Shown here piece by piece: positions 52,931 to 61,878 of a DNA stretch of 64,000 bases; within the stretch, counting starts at the first letter, position 1; every line of letters begins with the position of its first letter. A program made the position numbers and the translations under genes. The stretch spans positions 62,001 through 126,000 of the forward strand of contig JAFZRX010000007.1 of NCBI GenBank assembly GCA_017619675.1, given 5' to 3'. The notes beneath the pieces are model-generated. The model ran no database searches. It had not been told where the DNA came from and was given only the letters and a program-made list of their open reading frames with translations. Origin of the DNA: Bacteroidales bacterium. Its GTDB lineage: Bacteria > Bacteroidota > Bacteroidia > Bacteroidales > UBA932.

Positions 52931-54222
52931 GTTTCTTCAGGTATCTCTTCCGGTTCGTCCATGAAATCCCTGACATACGCCAGCGCGATAAAGAGGCCCA
53001 GAATGAAAAAGCAGTCAGTAGCCACCTTGAACCAAACTATGAAGTTCAGCAGCGTAAAGATTATGAAGAGCAACTGATCCTTGGGATATCTCAAACGGCA
53101 AATCTTGCCCGCATACAGGATCATAATGGAGAATATGACAAGGCCGATGACGCCAAAATAGAAAATAAACCTCAGGTAACCTACGTCAGTATTCATGTAG
53201 TAACCTTCCGTTATCTCTCCAAGGAAGTTAGGGTCAGCATATGGATTATTGAAATATCCGTCTCCTATTATCCAAGTTTTTGGATTATCCGGGAACACAT
53301 ACATTGACATAAGGGTATCATTGGAACCTACCTGCCAACGTCCGGTCTCAACAAGGCTGAAGAATCCTTCAAAACCAAAACGCAGGTTTTGGTGAACAAT
53401 GTCATTGGTGTTGTATAACCAACTGAAGACGGCAACCACAAGGGCCAATATACCGACCAACCATCCTATAGTCTTCAGTTTTGAGTATGACACCTTCGCT
53501 GACACGAACAGGAAAACGAGAATATATGCCAGGGCAATCAAAGCTCCTACCGTGGTAGTACGGGCAATCATATTGCCAATTATGGTAATGACCATATATG
53601 CAAACAGGTACCAAGGAATAAGGCCATCCTTCTTACCTTGAACCTTAACAATCATATATGCACATAATATACAAGCTATTGAATACCTGATGCCTCCCGT
53701 ATCCAGAGCGGTACAGTCGCCTATTCCATACATTCTGTTTACCGAGTCCAGCCAGCCGGTTCCGGGATATAGCATTTTAATGAACACGTTGACTGATTCA
53801 TACATATTACCCAAAAGGGCGATAACACATTGAATCACACTCAAGGCTATGATGTAATTTGCCACCACCTCTATTGTGGCTTCACCATGGATCCACCTCA
53901 AGACACGTATGACCATATATGCCGCCGAAAGCCATACAAGCATTGAAATAACATATGTAAGATATGCATTGTCTCCAGTGTTATTGTATGACATGGCTAC
54001 GTATGAGGCAAGACTGACTCCGGTTGCCATAACAGTCATCAGAACCATCTCCCGGCTGAATTTGAAAGTCTTGTTCCTCAAACTGGTAATAACAAAGACT
54101 GCCAGACCGATAACGCCAAGTATGAGCTTGGTATTTGTCCTTCCCGTAAATGTAAATTTGGACGAGAAGTAAAAGAAATCGACTATTAGGGCACAAAAGA
54201 TTACCTTGAATAACTTTCCCAT
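52927..54222 (-). CDS. Wzy-like O-antigen/polysaccharide polymerase
   Basis: 431 residues with about 11-12 membrane segments and one larger extracytoplasmic loop (about 280-350, including a WIIGDGYFNNPYADPNF stretch), typical of Wzy or WaaL-like proteins. Joins repeat units at the periplasmic face. Sequence motifs are weak in this family, so the call rests on topology and locus. The only multi-span protein here besides the flippase and acyltransferase. Confidence 0.75.
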   Translation of the reverse strand: MGKLFKVIFCALIVDFFYFSSKFTFTGRTNTKLILGVIGLAVFVITSLRNKTFKFSREMVLMTVMATGVSLASYVAMSYNNTGDNAYLTYVISMLVWLSAAYMVIRVLRWIHGEATIEVVANYIIALSVIQCVIALLGNMYESVNVFIKMLYPGTGWLDSVNRMYGIGDCTALDTGGIRYSIACILCAYMIVKVQGKKDGLIPWYLFAYMVITIIGNMIARTTTVGALIALAYILVFLFVSAKVSYSKLKTIGWLVGILALVVAVFSWLYNTNDIVHQNLRFGFEGFFSLVETGRWQVGSNDTLMSMYVFPDNPKTWIIGDGYFNNPYADPNFLGEITEGYYMNTDVGYLRFIFYFGVIGLVIFSIMILYAGKICRLRYPKDQLLFIIFTLLNFIVWFKVATDCFFILGLFIALAYVRDFMDEPEEIPEET

Positions 54223-54223
54223 A

Positions 54224-55207
54224 TCACTTAAAGACGGTCCCGTATATAAACTTATTCACTATTCTATAATACATCTTCACATACCACCACTGCCCTTTTG
54301 ACGCCATTACCTGCAGCATGCGGGTACGCCAGGGAAGATCCGGATTTGCATTTACATATCTGTCGGCCTCCGGATACCATTCGCTCCAGAGCCGGTACAT
54401 TTCCTTGTCGTCCGTAATAAGGAACGGCAGCTTTATGCTAAGTTTGAACAAAGATATTTCTTTTTCCAGGCTGTTCCCAAATTTTTCTTCAAGGAATGAC
54501 ACAGTCCTGTCTACATTATATCTTATATCGTCCAGTTTTTTCTGCGATCGGGAATTGGAGTATGCACCCTCGTTAAGCTTAACATAATGATAGAGCGCCT
54601 CCGGAACGTGAGCGGCCTTGTCCGCCATTGCCGTCAGCATTATCATTGTCATATCCTCCCCCATCGGATGCCCTTCCGGGAACGACAGGCCGTTATCAGT
54701 GTATAACGACCTCCTGACCAGTTTGTTCCAAACATTATACTTTGTCATCCCTCCCAAGAAGCCCCTCCTGAGAAGCTCGTCCGCGGTTGAATAATCCGGA
54801 TTGGACATATACCGCTCATTCTTCTCAAAGGATAGATAGAAGTCGCAGTACACTATGTCCGCATCCTTTTCCTCTGCTGCTTTCAGCATTTTTTCAAGCA
54901 TATCGGGTTCAACCCAGTCATCACTGTCACAGTGATATATGTAATCTCCGCCGGCTTCTGCCAATCCCGTATTGCGGGCGGCAGGCAATCCTTTGTTAAT
55001 AACGTGACTGACAATCTTCACAAAGGGTTCCCTTTGAGGATACGCCTTAATCTCCTCTCTAATTATGCCGATGCTGTCGTCCGGCGTCGCATCGTCCACA
55101 AATATGAACTCGACGTCCTGCAGCGTCTGCCCCATCAGGGAGCGCACGTTCCTCCGGATGAACGCCGATACGTTATACACCGGGATTATGACCGATACCC
55201 TAGCCAT
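54224..55207 (-). CDS. Glycosyltransferase family 2
   Basis: 327 residues, GT-A fold: VIIPVYNVSAFIRRNVRSLM, VDDATPDDSIG, GLPAARNTGLAEAGG, and YHCDSDDWVEPDMLE with the DxD-type metal site. C-terminal helical part is variable. Inverting transferase. Overlaps the next gene by 8 nt. Confidence 0.9.
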   Translation of the reverse strand: MARVSVIIPVYNVSAFIRRNVRSLMGQTLQDVEFIFVDDATPDDSIGIIREEIKAYPQREPFVKIVSHVINKGLPAARNTGLAEAGGDYIYHCDSDDWVEPDMLEKMLKAAEEKDADIVYCDFYLSFEKNERYMSNPDYSTADELLRRGFLGGMTKYNVWNKLVRRSLYTDNGLSFPEGHPMGEDMTMIMLTAMADKAAHVPEALYHYVKLNEGAYSNSRSQKKLDDIRYNVDRTVSFLEEKFGNSLEKEISLFKLSIKLPFLITDDKEMYRLWSEWYPEADRYVNANPDLPWRTRMLQVMASKGQWWYVKMYYRIVNKFIYGTVFK

Positions 55208-56051
55208 TGACCATCTCCTTTATTTCATTGACAAGATCCATGTCTTTACTGGAAAACTTCCTGGCGAACCACCTGTCCGAGCCGCGCAAAGCCGGAAGGT
55301 CCTCCTTGGTTATCGGTAAAAGGTCTCCGTCAATCCATTTGATATACCTTAGATTTCCATCAAATTCAGTATCCGCCTTCCTGACCTTGTCCATAAAAGG
55401 AGAGTTGGCGCAGACAGTCTGGATGAAAAGTTCATCAGGGCAGAAAGTATGATGGAAAAGTTTCCGCACTTCCGGTTCCCGGGACAGGATATACTCCACA
55501 AAAGCCTGGGTTACACTACACCATTGGGAGCCTTTCCTCACCTTGACATCCGTCCGTCTGTACCCAACCAGATCCTGAATCTTTATGAAAGCCTTGCGAA
55601 CGGCCCGTTTTACAATCCCGGCGCCTTTGAACGCCTCAGGATACAGGAAGAAATGCTGGACGCGATAATCCAACTCAGACTGCGGCGCATCCGCAAATGC
55701 TATGAACTCGGTCCCAGCCATTTCCATGCATTCTTCGTGAATATAATCCTGGGATTTTATGGGCAGGTCCGCTCCGGATATCAGATGATAATAGCTGTAA
55801 GGACCATTCCTGTAAGCCGCCTTGAAAAGATTATACTCCGCCACTACCATGCTGTACGCTCCCCAGTTGACATTAACCCGGTCCTGAATGAAGAAAAGAC
55901 CTGCATTATTGGTCTTGATTCCGGGGATCTCGCCGGCTTTCAAGTCCCAATGGACATAAATGTCATTGCGCGCATCGTCCAGGCATTCCAGCAAGGATTG
56001 CAACAGCGGGACATCATTATGAGCCAGTATGAGATACGAATGCCTTACCAT
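55200..56051 (-). CDS. GT14-type (core-2/I-branching) glycosyltransferase
   Basis: 283 residues. Family marks: YLILAHNDVPLLQSLLECLD, IYVHWDLK, YYHLISGADLPIKSQDYIHE, GSQWCSVTQAFVEYIL and FHHTFCPDELFIQTV. The bacterial members add branches, often GlcNAc or Xyl. Paralogue of the gene at 56797; the two flank a GT25. Overlaps the GT25 gene by 7 nt. Confidence 0.9.
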   Translation of the reverse strand: MVRHSYLILAHNDVPLLQSLLECLDDARNDIYVHWDLKAGEIPGIKTNNAGLFFIQDRVNVNWGAYSMVVAEYNLFKAAYRNGPYSYYHLISGADLPIKSQDYIHEECMEMAGTEFIAFADAPQSELDYRVQHFFLYPEAFKGAGIVKRAVRKAFIKIQDLVGYRRTDVKVRKGSQWCSVTQAFVEYILSREPEVRKLFHHTFCPDELFIQTVCANSPFMDKVRKADTEFDGNLRYIKWIDGDLLPITKEDLPALRGSDRWFARKFSSKDMDLVNEIKEMVNG

Positions 56052-56800
56052 TTGAATTGTTTGTATTCAAAATGCCGTGTACCCTTGAGGATCCTTTTTA
56101 TTACAGCCCTGTAATATGAATGAAGGCGCTTGCCAAGACTGAGGTTCTTCCTGATGAAACCTGTATATTCAGGTGATATCTCAGTGCCAAAGTCAAGCCT
56201 GTTCTGATCCGTAATATGAGGATAGACAGCCCAAAGACTAATCCCGGCCTGCCTTATTGAGAACCAATCGTCCGCAAGGTGGGTGCGGTCCATTGAGAGC
56301 ATTACCTTTGCCGCAACCCTGTTCAGCATATATGCCTGGGCGCAAACGGCTTCCCGCACTTTTGCCAGTCTATACTTCCCGGAGAAGGGCTTCCTGCCCG
56401 TAAACCAATAATCTCCTGAGAACAGGACAATGGCAGGTTTGTCTGTGCTCAACAGGTCTCTAGCTGCAACTAGGACTGAAGCGGGATCCTGGTCCTGGAG
56501 AACAAGGTCGTCTTCCATGATGATGGCGACGTCCTGGTCACTGTCAATCAAGGCCTGGGCGCATTTCAGGTGGGACAGGGCACAGCCTACCTCGCCTGCA
56601 CGCAGGATTCTTCCATAAATCCTGAACGCTCCGTTCTGGTCGAAAGACTTCTCCAATTCCCCAACTGTCATCTGTTTCCCATTGACAGCATCTATGAAAG
56701 CGACATCCAATATATCAACCGGAGACAACAACTCTGACATATATTTCCGCCTGTCCGCGGATTCCTTCAGATTAATGACGTATGTACGGATCTTTTTCAT
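56045..56800 (-). CDS. Glycosyltransferase family 25 (LPS-type galactosyltransferase family)
   Basis: 251 residues: TYVINLKESADRRKYMSELL, GEVGCALSHLKCAQALIDSD, VAIIMEDDLVLQD and RVAAKVMLSMDRTHLADDWF. Typical GT25 layout including the EDD metal site. Commonly beta-galactosyl transfer, but not provable here. Coupled to the GT14 genes on both sides by overlaps. Confidence 0.9.
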   Translation of the reverse strand: MKKIRTYVINLKESADRRKYMSELLSPVDILDVAFIDAVNGKQMTVGELEKSFDQNGAFRIYGRILRAGEVGCALSHLKCAQALIDSDQDVAIIMEDDLVLQDQDPASVLVAARDLLSTDKPAIVLFSGDYWFTGRKPFSGKYRLAKVREAVCAQAYMLNRVAAKVMLSMDRTHLADDWFSIRQAGISLWAVYPHITDQNRLDFGTEISPEYTGFIRKNLSLGKRLHSYYRAVIKRILKGTRHFEYKQFKW

Positions 56801-57633
56801 ATCAACTGCCTTTCAACCTTTTCAATCAATTCTGCGCTTTTCTTTCCGAATTTCCTTGCAAAAAGGCACCCGGATGCAATCATATCCTCATAATCCTCCA
56901 CACCCAGCACTTTAGGGCTATACCTGCGGAATTTCGCATACAGCAAATCCGGTACAGATTCATACTCCAGTCCTCCCTTCTTCAACAAGAACGGGATAAA
57001 GAACTCATCACAGCAGAAGGTATGTCTGAACCGCTTCAGCACAAATTCTTTTTGCTCCAGGACATAGTCAACCGCCTTGTCTGACAGGGAACACCATTGG
57101 CTTGCTTTGACCTCTATCCCTTTGACCTTCCTGACCGGAAATGGCTTCTGCAGGAACAGTATCGTCCTCCAAAGGAAGTTGGCGGCTTTCTCCTTGGCCG
57201 TTCCTTTGGGTGCAAGCGAGTGGACAAAGAAATGATATCTGCCTGTCTTATACTTTATCTCTTTCTCATTTGTCTCCATGGTCATCAGCAGGGACTTTGG
57301 ATAATGAGAATCCATGAAAGAATGGATATAATCCTGAGTCTTCAAAGGGAAATGGACTCCGGAAACTATATGATAATACTGATAGGAGTCATTGTCCTTT
57401 GCCGTCTGCAGTAACAGCAGCTCGGCCTCCATCAAGGAAGAATCTCCCCAATATGTTTTTATGCGGTCCTCCAGAATTGTCAACCTTCCTTTTGTCATGT
57501 CAAATGACGGAATTGACTTCACTCTCTTGTCTATGTGGACATAGACGTCATTCCGCCCATCATCCAAAGCTTGTATCAGATGTCTCAGGACACCAAATTC
57601 ACTATGGGCGAGTATGAGATAGGCGTGTTTCAT
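56797..57633 (-). CDS. GT14-type (core-2/I-branching) glycosyltransferase
   Basis: 278 residues: YLILAHSEFGVLRHLIQALDD, VYVHIDKR, YYHIVSGVHFPLKTQDYIHS, ASQWCSLSDKAVDYVL and FRHTFCCDEFFIPF. Clear paralogue of the gene at 55200, but diverged in the middle region, so it probably has a different acceptor or donor. Overlaps the GT25 start by 4 nt. Confidence 0.9.
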   Translation of the reverse strand: MKHAYLILAHSEFGVLRHLIQALDDGRNDVYVHIDKRVKSIPSFDMTKGRLTILEDRIKTYWGDSSLMEAELLLLQTAKDNDSYQYYHIVSGVHFPLKTQDYIHSFMDSHYPKSLLMTMETNEKEIKYKTGRYHFFVHSLAPKGTAKEKAANFLWRTILFLQKPFPVRKVKGIEVKASQWCSLSDKAVDYVLEQKEFVLKRFRHTFCCDEFFIPFLLKKGGLEYESVPDLLYAKFRRYSPKVLGVEDYEDMIASGCLFARKFGKKSAELIEKVERQLI

Positions 57634-57640
57634 CTGGACA

Positions 57641-58567
57641 TCATACCTTCTTGAGATATGTTTTCATGACACTCCTGTAAAGTGAAGGATTCCTGACAAC
57701 GAAGATGAGTTTCTCACTTGGCCCAAGTTCCTTCCACCTTCCTTTGAAAAAGGAGCGTGTCTCCTTGAACCAACTGTCCTTATAATCAACGTCGCCCCCC
57801 TGAAGCATAATGTATTTCAACGCATTGAGACGGGATTTATAGACCAGCATCTTTATCTTCTCAAAAGAATCATTCCCCTTACACTTTTCAAGGAAGAGTC
57901 TGTCAACGACTCCAAAGTAATACTTCTCATATTCCAAGGTGTGCTTGAATGTCTTGGTCACCGAACCGGCATTATTAAGTGTAGGCAAATAGACCTGATG
58001 ATCAAGTATCCTTACTTTGTTAACGTTCAGGGCATAAAGGGAATTCAACAGCAAGTCCTCTCCCATAACCAGGCGGCGGTCAATGGCATATTCCAGTTCT
58101 TTATAAAGCCCTGTCTTGAACATCTTTCCCCACAGTTCAGGGCCCACCTGACCTTTCCACAATGATTGCAGATACTCTTCCCCATTGAGGACAGCCTCCT
58201 TTTTACCGGTCACCAAAAGATCGTAATTGTCCGCAAAGCAACCTGTCCAATACAGAAGGGCGTCCTGAGTCAGTGCATCATCGGCATCCAAAAAAACCAG
58301 ATACACACCACTTGCCTCGTCAACACCTTTTGCCCTTGCGGAGTTGACGCCCCCGTTAACTTGATGGAAGACCCTTATCCGAGATTCTCTTTCAGCGTAG
58401 GCGTCACATATTGAAGGCGAGGAGTCAGTGGAGCCATCATCAATGATGAACAACTCCCAGTTATGATATGACTGGGCCATGACACTCTCAATCGCAGCTG
58501 CCAGGTACTTCTCCCCGTTATAGACAGGAAGGACAATGGATACTAATGGATTTGACTCGACCGACAT
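57641..58567 (-). CDS. Glycosyltransferase family 2
   Basis: 308 residues: SIVLPVYNGEKYLAAAIESVM, FIIDDGSTDSSPSICDAY, VNGGVNSARAKGVDEASG, VFLDADDAL. GT-A inverting enzyme of the EPS pathway. A long variable helical C-terminus. 1 nt before the GT32-like gene's stop side, so tightly packed. Confidence 0.9.
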   Translation of the reverse strand: MSVESNPLVSIVLPVYNGEKYLAAAIESVMAQSYHNWELFIIDDGSTDSSPSICDAYAERESRIRVFHQVNGGVNSARAKGVDEASGVYLVFLDADDALTQDALLYWTGCFADNYDLLVTGKKEAVLNGEEYLQSLWKGQVGPELWGKMFKTGLYKELEYAIDRRLVMGEDLLLNSLYALNVNKVRILDHQVYLPTLNNAGSVTKTFKHTLEYEKYYFGVVDRLFLEKCKGNDSFEKIKMLVYKSRLNALKYIMLQGGDVDYKDSWFKETRSFFKGRWKELGPSEKLIFVVRNPSLYRSVMKTYLKKV

Positions 58568-58568
58568 C

Positions 58569-59813
58569 CTATCTTAAAGCGCGCCTGATCTTTTTCCTTA
58601 TGGTCCTCATCACCGCAAGCCTTTTCCAGTAATAGGAATCACAATTCTCCTGATTCAAATCATTCAGGCCGTTGTCAGACGGTGTGATTCTGAACTTGGG
58701 GATATCAATCATTGAATAATACCGCTCATCTTCTTCATCCAGGATGACGTATGCAACCACTGTCTTTTTCCCTTTCATCTCTTTCAATCCTGTTTGCCAA
58801 TCCTTAATTGCAATAGCTTTTGTCAGACAATGGATAAAATGCACTTCAATGTCAGTATCATCAACTATACCCACTGGATAGAAATCATACCCGGCCGATG
58901 AGTGCCTGGACTGGTTCTGGGGGATGAACTTCAACTCCAGATCTTTTCTTTCTTCAAGCAGTTTCAGAAGACGGGTAAAATCATCACCATACATCTTTGC
59001 GTTCAGAAGCGGCGTGGAGGGCTTCTGCATAAAGAAATCGTAATAATGCAATCCGAGAGCCCTGTTCGATATCACGGCGACATCCCTGCAACCCTTGGAG
59101 CCAAGTTTCCTGTACAATGAAGCGACCTTCTCCTTCAGCCTGATCCCGCCTTTCTTTTTCTTTGACGGTTTTGGCATCCAGGAAGCGGCAAAATGATGGA
59201 TGGAAAAAGTGTTGGGCGTTACCGTAACAACTCCGTCATTCCATTTCTTGGGGCTGAAGTAATCTACCGGAAAAACATTGATGACACCCGGATCAAAGCA
59301 GAATTGTGCTTTATCCTTGATAAGGTTGTACTGATAATTGGATTCAATACACCAGCGTAAAAGATATGGCAAAGCTCTCAGGTCCTTATGCCCGTCCTTC
59401 CCGATAAAACTCTTCTTGTCATATCTATCCAGCATCAACTTGGCCAACGGCCATCCTTTCTCGCTTCCCATAGTCGCTGCCTCAACACCTGAAGGTGTAT
59501 TCTCCTGACCTATGAAGTATGGCAGATCAAGCAGATCATCGAATGGCTTCACCACCTCGACATCAGAATCAAGGTAGATGCCTCCATAATGATACAAAGC
59601 ATACATCCTGATATAGTCGGCGGCAAACGCATACTTCTTTGCCTCAAAAGCCTGTTTGACCCAAGGGGAAGAATCGAGGTCAAACCTTTTGGTGTCCCAC
59701 AACACAAGTTCATAATCCGGAAGGATACGCTTCCAGCTATCAATGCAACGCTGGATGCTTTCCGGATATGGATCCCCGCTAAGCCAGCAGTAATGAATAA
59801 TCTTTGGTATCAT
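58569..59813 (-). CDS. DXD sugar transferase, GT32-like
   Basis: 414 residues. IPKIIHYCWLSGDPYPESIQ, ELVLWDTKRFD, KYAFAADYIRMYALYHYGGIYLD (first block of the motif) and DSDVEVVKPFDD supply the DXD site. C-terminal half (about 240-414) is a second domain I do not recognise. Transfers a hexose or GlcNAc residue; acceptor unknown. Confidence 0.85.
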   Translation of the reverse strand: MIPKIIHYCWLSGDPYPESIQRCIDSWKRILPDYELVLWDTKRFDLDSSPWVKQAFEAKKYAFAADYIRMYALYHYGGIYLDSDVEVVKPFDDLLDLPYFIGQENTPSGVEAATMGSEKGWPLAKLMLDRYDKKSFIGKDGHKDLRALPYLLRWCIESNYQYNLIKDKAQFCFDPGVINVFPVDYFSPKKWNDGVVTVTPNTFSIHHFAASWMPKPSKKKKGGIRLKEKVASLYRKLGSKGCRDVAVISNRALGLHYYDFFMQKPSTPLLNAKMYGDDFTRLLKLLEERKDLELKFIPQNQSRHSSAGYDFYPVGIVDDTDIEVHFIHCLTKAIAIKDWQTGLKEMKGKKTVVAYVILDEEDERYYSMIDIPKFRITPSDNGLNDLNQENCDSYYWKRLAVMRTIRKKIRRALR

Positions 59814-59818
59814 ATTAC

Positions 59819-60895
59819 TTAAGACAAGGCTGATTCAAGGAATGAAATACTCTTTTCACGCAATGAATCCAATTGGGAAAGCACCGATGGATAATCTATA
59901 TCTTTCTCTACCACGGGCAACGGGTCCGCGATATCTATCAATCTGTCCTGAAGACCCAGGTTATCAAGAAGGGTATGGAAACGGTCCGCACCCCTCTTTC
60001 TGTTGATGAAAGACAGGAACTGTTTCTGAAACAGTATTGAAAACAGGGTCCCGTGATATGAGTCCGTAACAACTATTTCCGCATTTCTTATCGTGCTGAC
60101 CCATTCTTCAATGGAGCATCCGGATCCGGAAACAGTCATCTCCTTGACCTCCAACCCTTTAGCTCTTGCAAGAGCATGTATGTAAGAATTCTTCCTGGAA
60201 TCCTTGTCAAGGACATAGGCGGCCAGATACGGACCGTTCCCGGAAAGATTATCGTCACTGATGCTGTCATAATCCTCGGCAGACATAAGCAGCGTTGGAT
60301 CAATAACAACTTGGGCGTCAACTCCAAGACAATCCTTACATAGACTGACCGCTGAATTCTCTCTCACTGAAACTGCATCAAAATGCTTGATCAATTCTCT
60401 GACAACCGCTGTCCTGTCTTGAGGATAATCCCATTTTTCCACGCCAAATGAAGCCGCGTACGAGATTTTCCTGCAGTCAGTATTTTTAGCAAATCCAAGG
60501 AACATATCCTCCAGCCAATGATGATTGTAAGAATAACGCCACACCTGGTCACTTCCCACAATCACGGCCTCTATCCCGTTCTTCCTCAGCAGACGCCTGG
60601 TGTAAGCTGAAACGGTCTTTGTAACTTCAATGTTGTTCCTGACAAAGGAATCTATGTTTGAAGGCCGCTCCAAAAAGTGTTTGTAGGGCTTTATTGGATG
60701 ACGCTTTTCCGGCGACAGATAACAAACCAGGGCTTTTCCTGCATAAAGGAGATAATGTCCGAATGAAAGGGAAGGCATAAAATCCAGCGTGACAGGCTCA
60801 TGACCCATCTTTTTCAGGACTTGCTGTAAAGCATAGTTCTGAAGGATACCGCCGTAATTAACATACAGTGGCTGGGTAATTATTCCTACTTTCAT
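59819..60895 (-). CDS. Polysaccharide pyruvyl transferase family protein
   Basis: 358 residues: YVNYGGILQNYALQQVLKKM at the N-terminus, VIVGSDQVWRYSYN, SYAASFGVEKWD, VIDPTLLMSAEDY and VVTDSYHGTLFSILFQKQ. Adds a pyruvate ketal from PEP to a sugar, which would give the polymer negative charge. Coupled to the GT2 gene by a 4-nt overlap. Confidence 0.9.
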   Translation of the reverse strand: MKVGIITQPLYVNYGGILQNYALQQVLKKMGHEPVTLDFMPSLSFGHYLLYAGKALVCYLSPEKRHPIKPYKHFLERPSNIDSFVRNNIEVTKTVSAYTRRLLRKNGIEAVIVGSDQVWRYSYNHHWLEDMFLGFAKNTDCRKISYAASFGVEKWDYPQDRTAVVRELIKHFDAVSVRENSAVSLCKDCLGVDAQVVIDPTLLMSAEDYDSISDDNLSGNGPYLAAYVLDKDSRKNSYIHALARAKGLEVKEMTVSGSGCSIEEWVSTIRNAEIVVTDSYHGTLFSILFQKQFLSFINRKRGADRFHTLLDNLGLQDRLIDIADPLPVVEKDIDYPSVLSQLDSLREKSISFLESALS

Positions 60896-61878
60896 TTATT
60901 TTTAAATTTCCAGATCCGGTCCCCTATCTTCTTGATAAAGGGGTATTTGATCTTTAGGACAGTCCTGCGTACAGACTCATCGTAAGCTCCGCATTGCTTC
61001 AACTTGCTGATAATACCCTCAAGCCCTTCGGTTTTCTTATAATACTGGAGGACCCTGAGACGGTTCTTGCAGTCATATTCCGTAATCTTGTTCATGAACC
61101 AGGCTTTCTGGGCCTCGTCAACCCTGAGCCTTTCAGATATGCTTGTAAGCGTTTCGTTGGCCACATCCAGGATATGCATCCTCTGCCCGAATGTTTTCCT
61201 CGCCTGTGAATGGCTGTCCTTATGGGTGACATAGTAGCCAAGGACCTCAGGGATAAAGGCTGTCTTGCCGCCGAACATGATAGGAATGAACAACTGATAG
61301 TTCTGCCCTATCTCCCTGGGAGTTTCAATCTGCGGCGGGTCAGGCATGGCATCCCTGAACATGGAACTTCTAACCATTGTGGAGCACGTGCAGGTACTGC
61401 TGGAATAACCTTTCAGAAGGTCTTCTATCAATGGCCTCGGGGCCGGTTCAAATGCAGCCTCGTTAATCTGCCCAACTTTCTTGTAGTCAACGTCGTCAAC
61501 AAGGACAGTCCTTCCAATGACCAGGCCCAGTTCAGGATCCTTTTCAAAGTAAGCCACCCTTTTCTCTACCGAATTGTCAGGTATGTAATTGTCGGAATCA
61601 GTCCAGTTCAGGTACTCGCCTTTGAATATCTTCAGGCCTTGGTTGATTGCGGCGCTCTGCCCCGCGTTTTCCTGATAAATGTAAATGAACTGATATCCCC
61701 TGGCCTTAAGTTTTTCTCCATAAGCCAGGGCCATCTCCTCCGTCCTGTCCCTTGATCCGTCATTCACGAATATCACCTCTATGGCAGGATAAGTCTGGGC
61801 AAGGATGGAATTGAAATACCTGTCCAGATACTTTTCTCCATTGTAGCAGGGCGTTATTATGCTTACCAGCTTAGCCAT
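60892..61878 (-). CDS. Glycosyltransferase family 2
   Basis: 328 residues: SIITPCYNGEKYLDRYFNSI, IEVIFVNDGSRDRTEEMAL, QENAGQSAAINQGL, LNWTDSDNYI. It overlaps the flippase gene by 8 nt. GT-A inverting enzyme; sugar unknown. Confidence 0.9.
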   Translation of the reverse strand: MAKLVSIITPCYNGEKYLDRYFNSILAQTYPAIEVIFVNDGSRDRTEEMALAYGEKLKARGYQFIYIYQENAGQSAAINQGLKIFKGEYLNWTDSDNYIPDNSVEKRVAYFEKDPELGLVIGRTVLVDDVDYKKVGQINEAAFEPAPRPLIEDLLKGYSSSTCTCSTMVRSSMFRDAMPDPPQIETPREIGQNYQLFIPIMFGGKTAFIPEVLGYYVTHKDSHSQARKTFGQRMHILDVANETLTSISERLRVDEAQKAWFMNKITEYDCKNRLRVLQYYKKTEGLEGIISKLKQCGAYDESVRRTVLKIKYPFIKKIGDRIWKFKNK

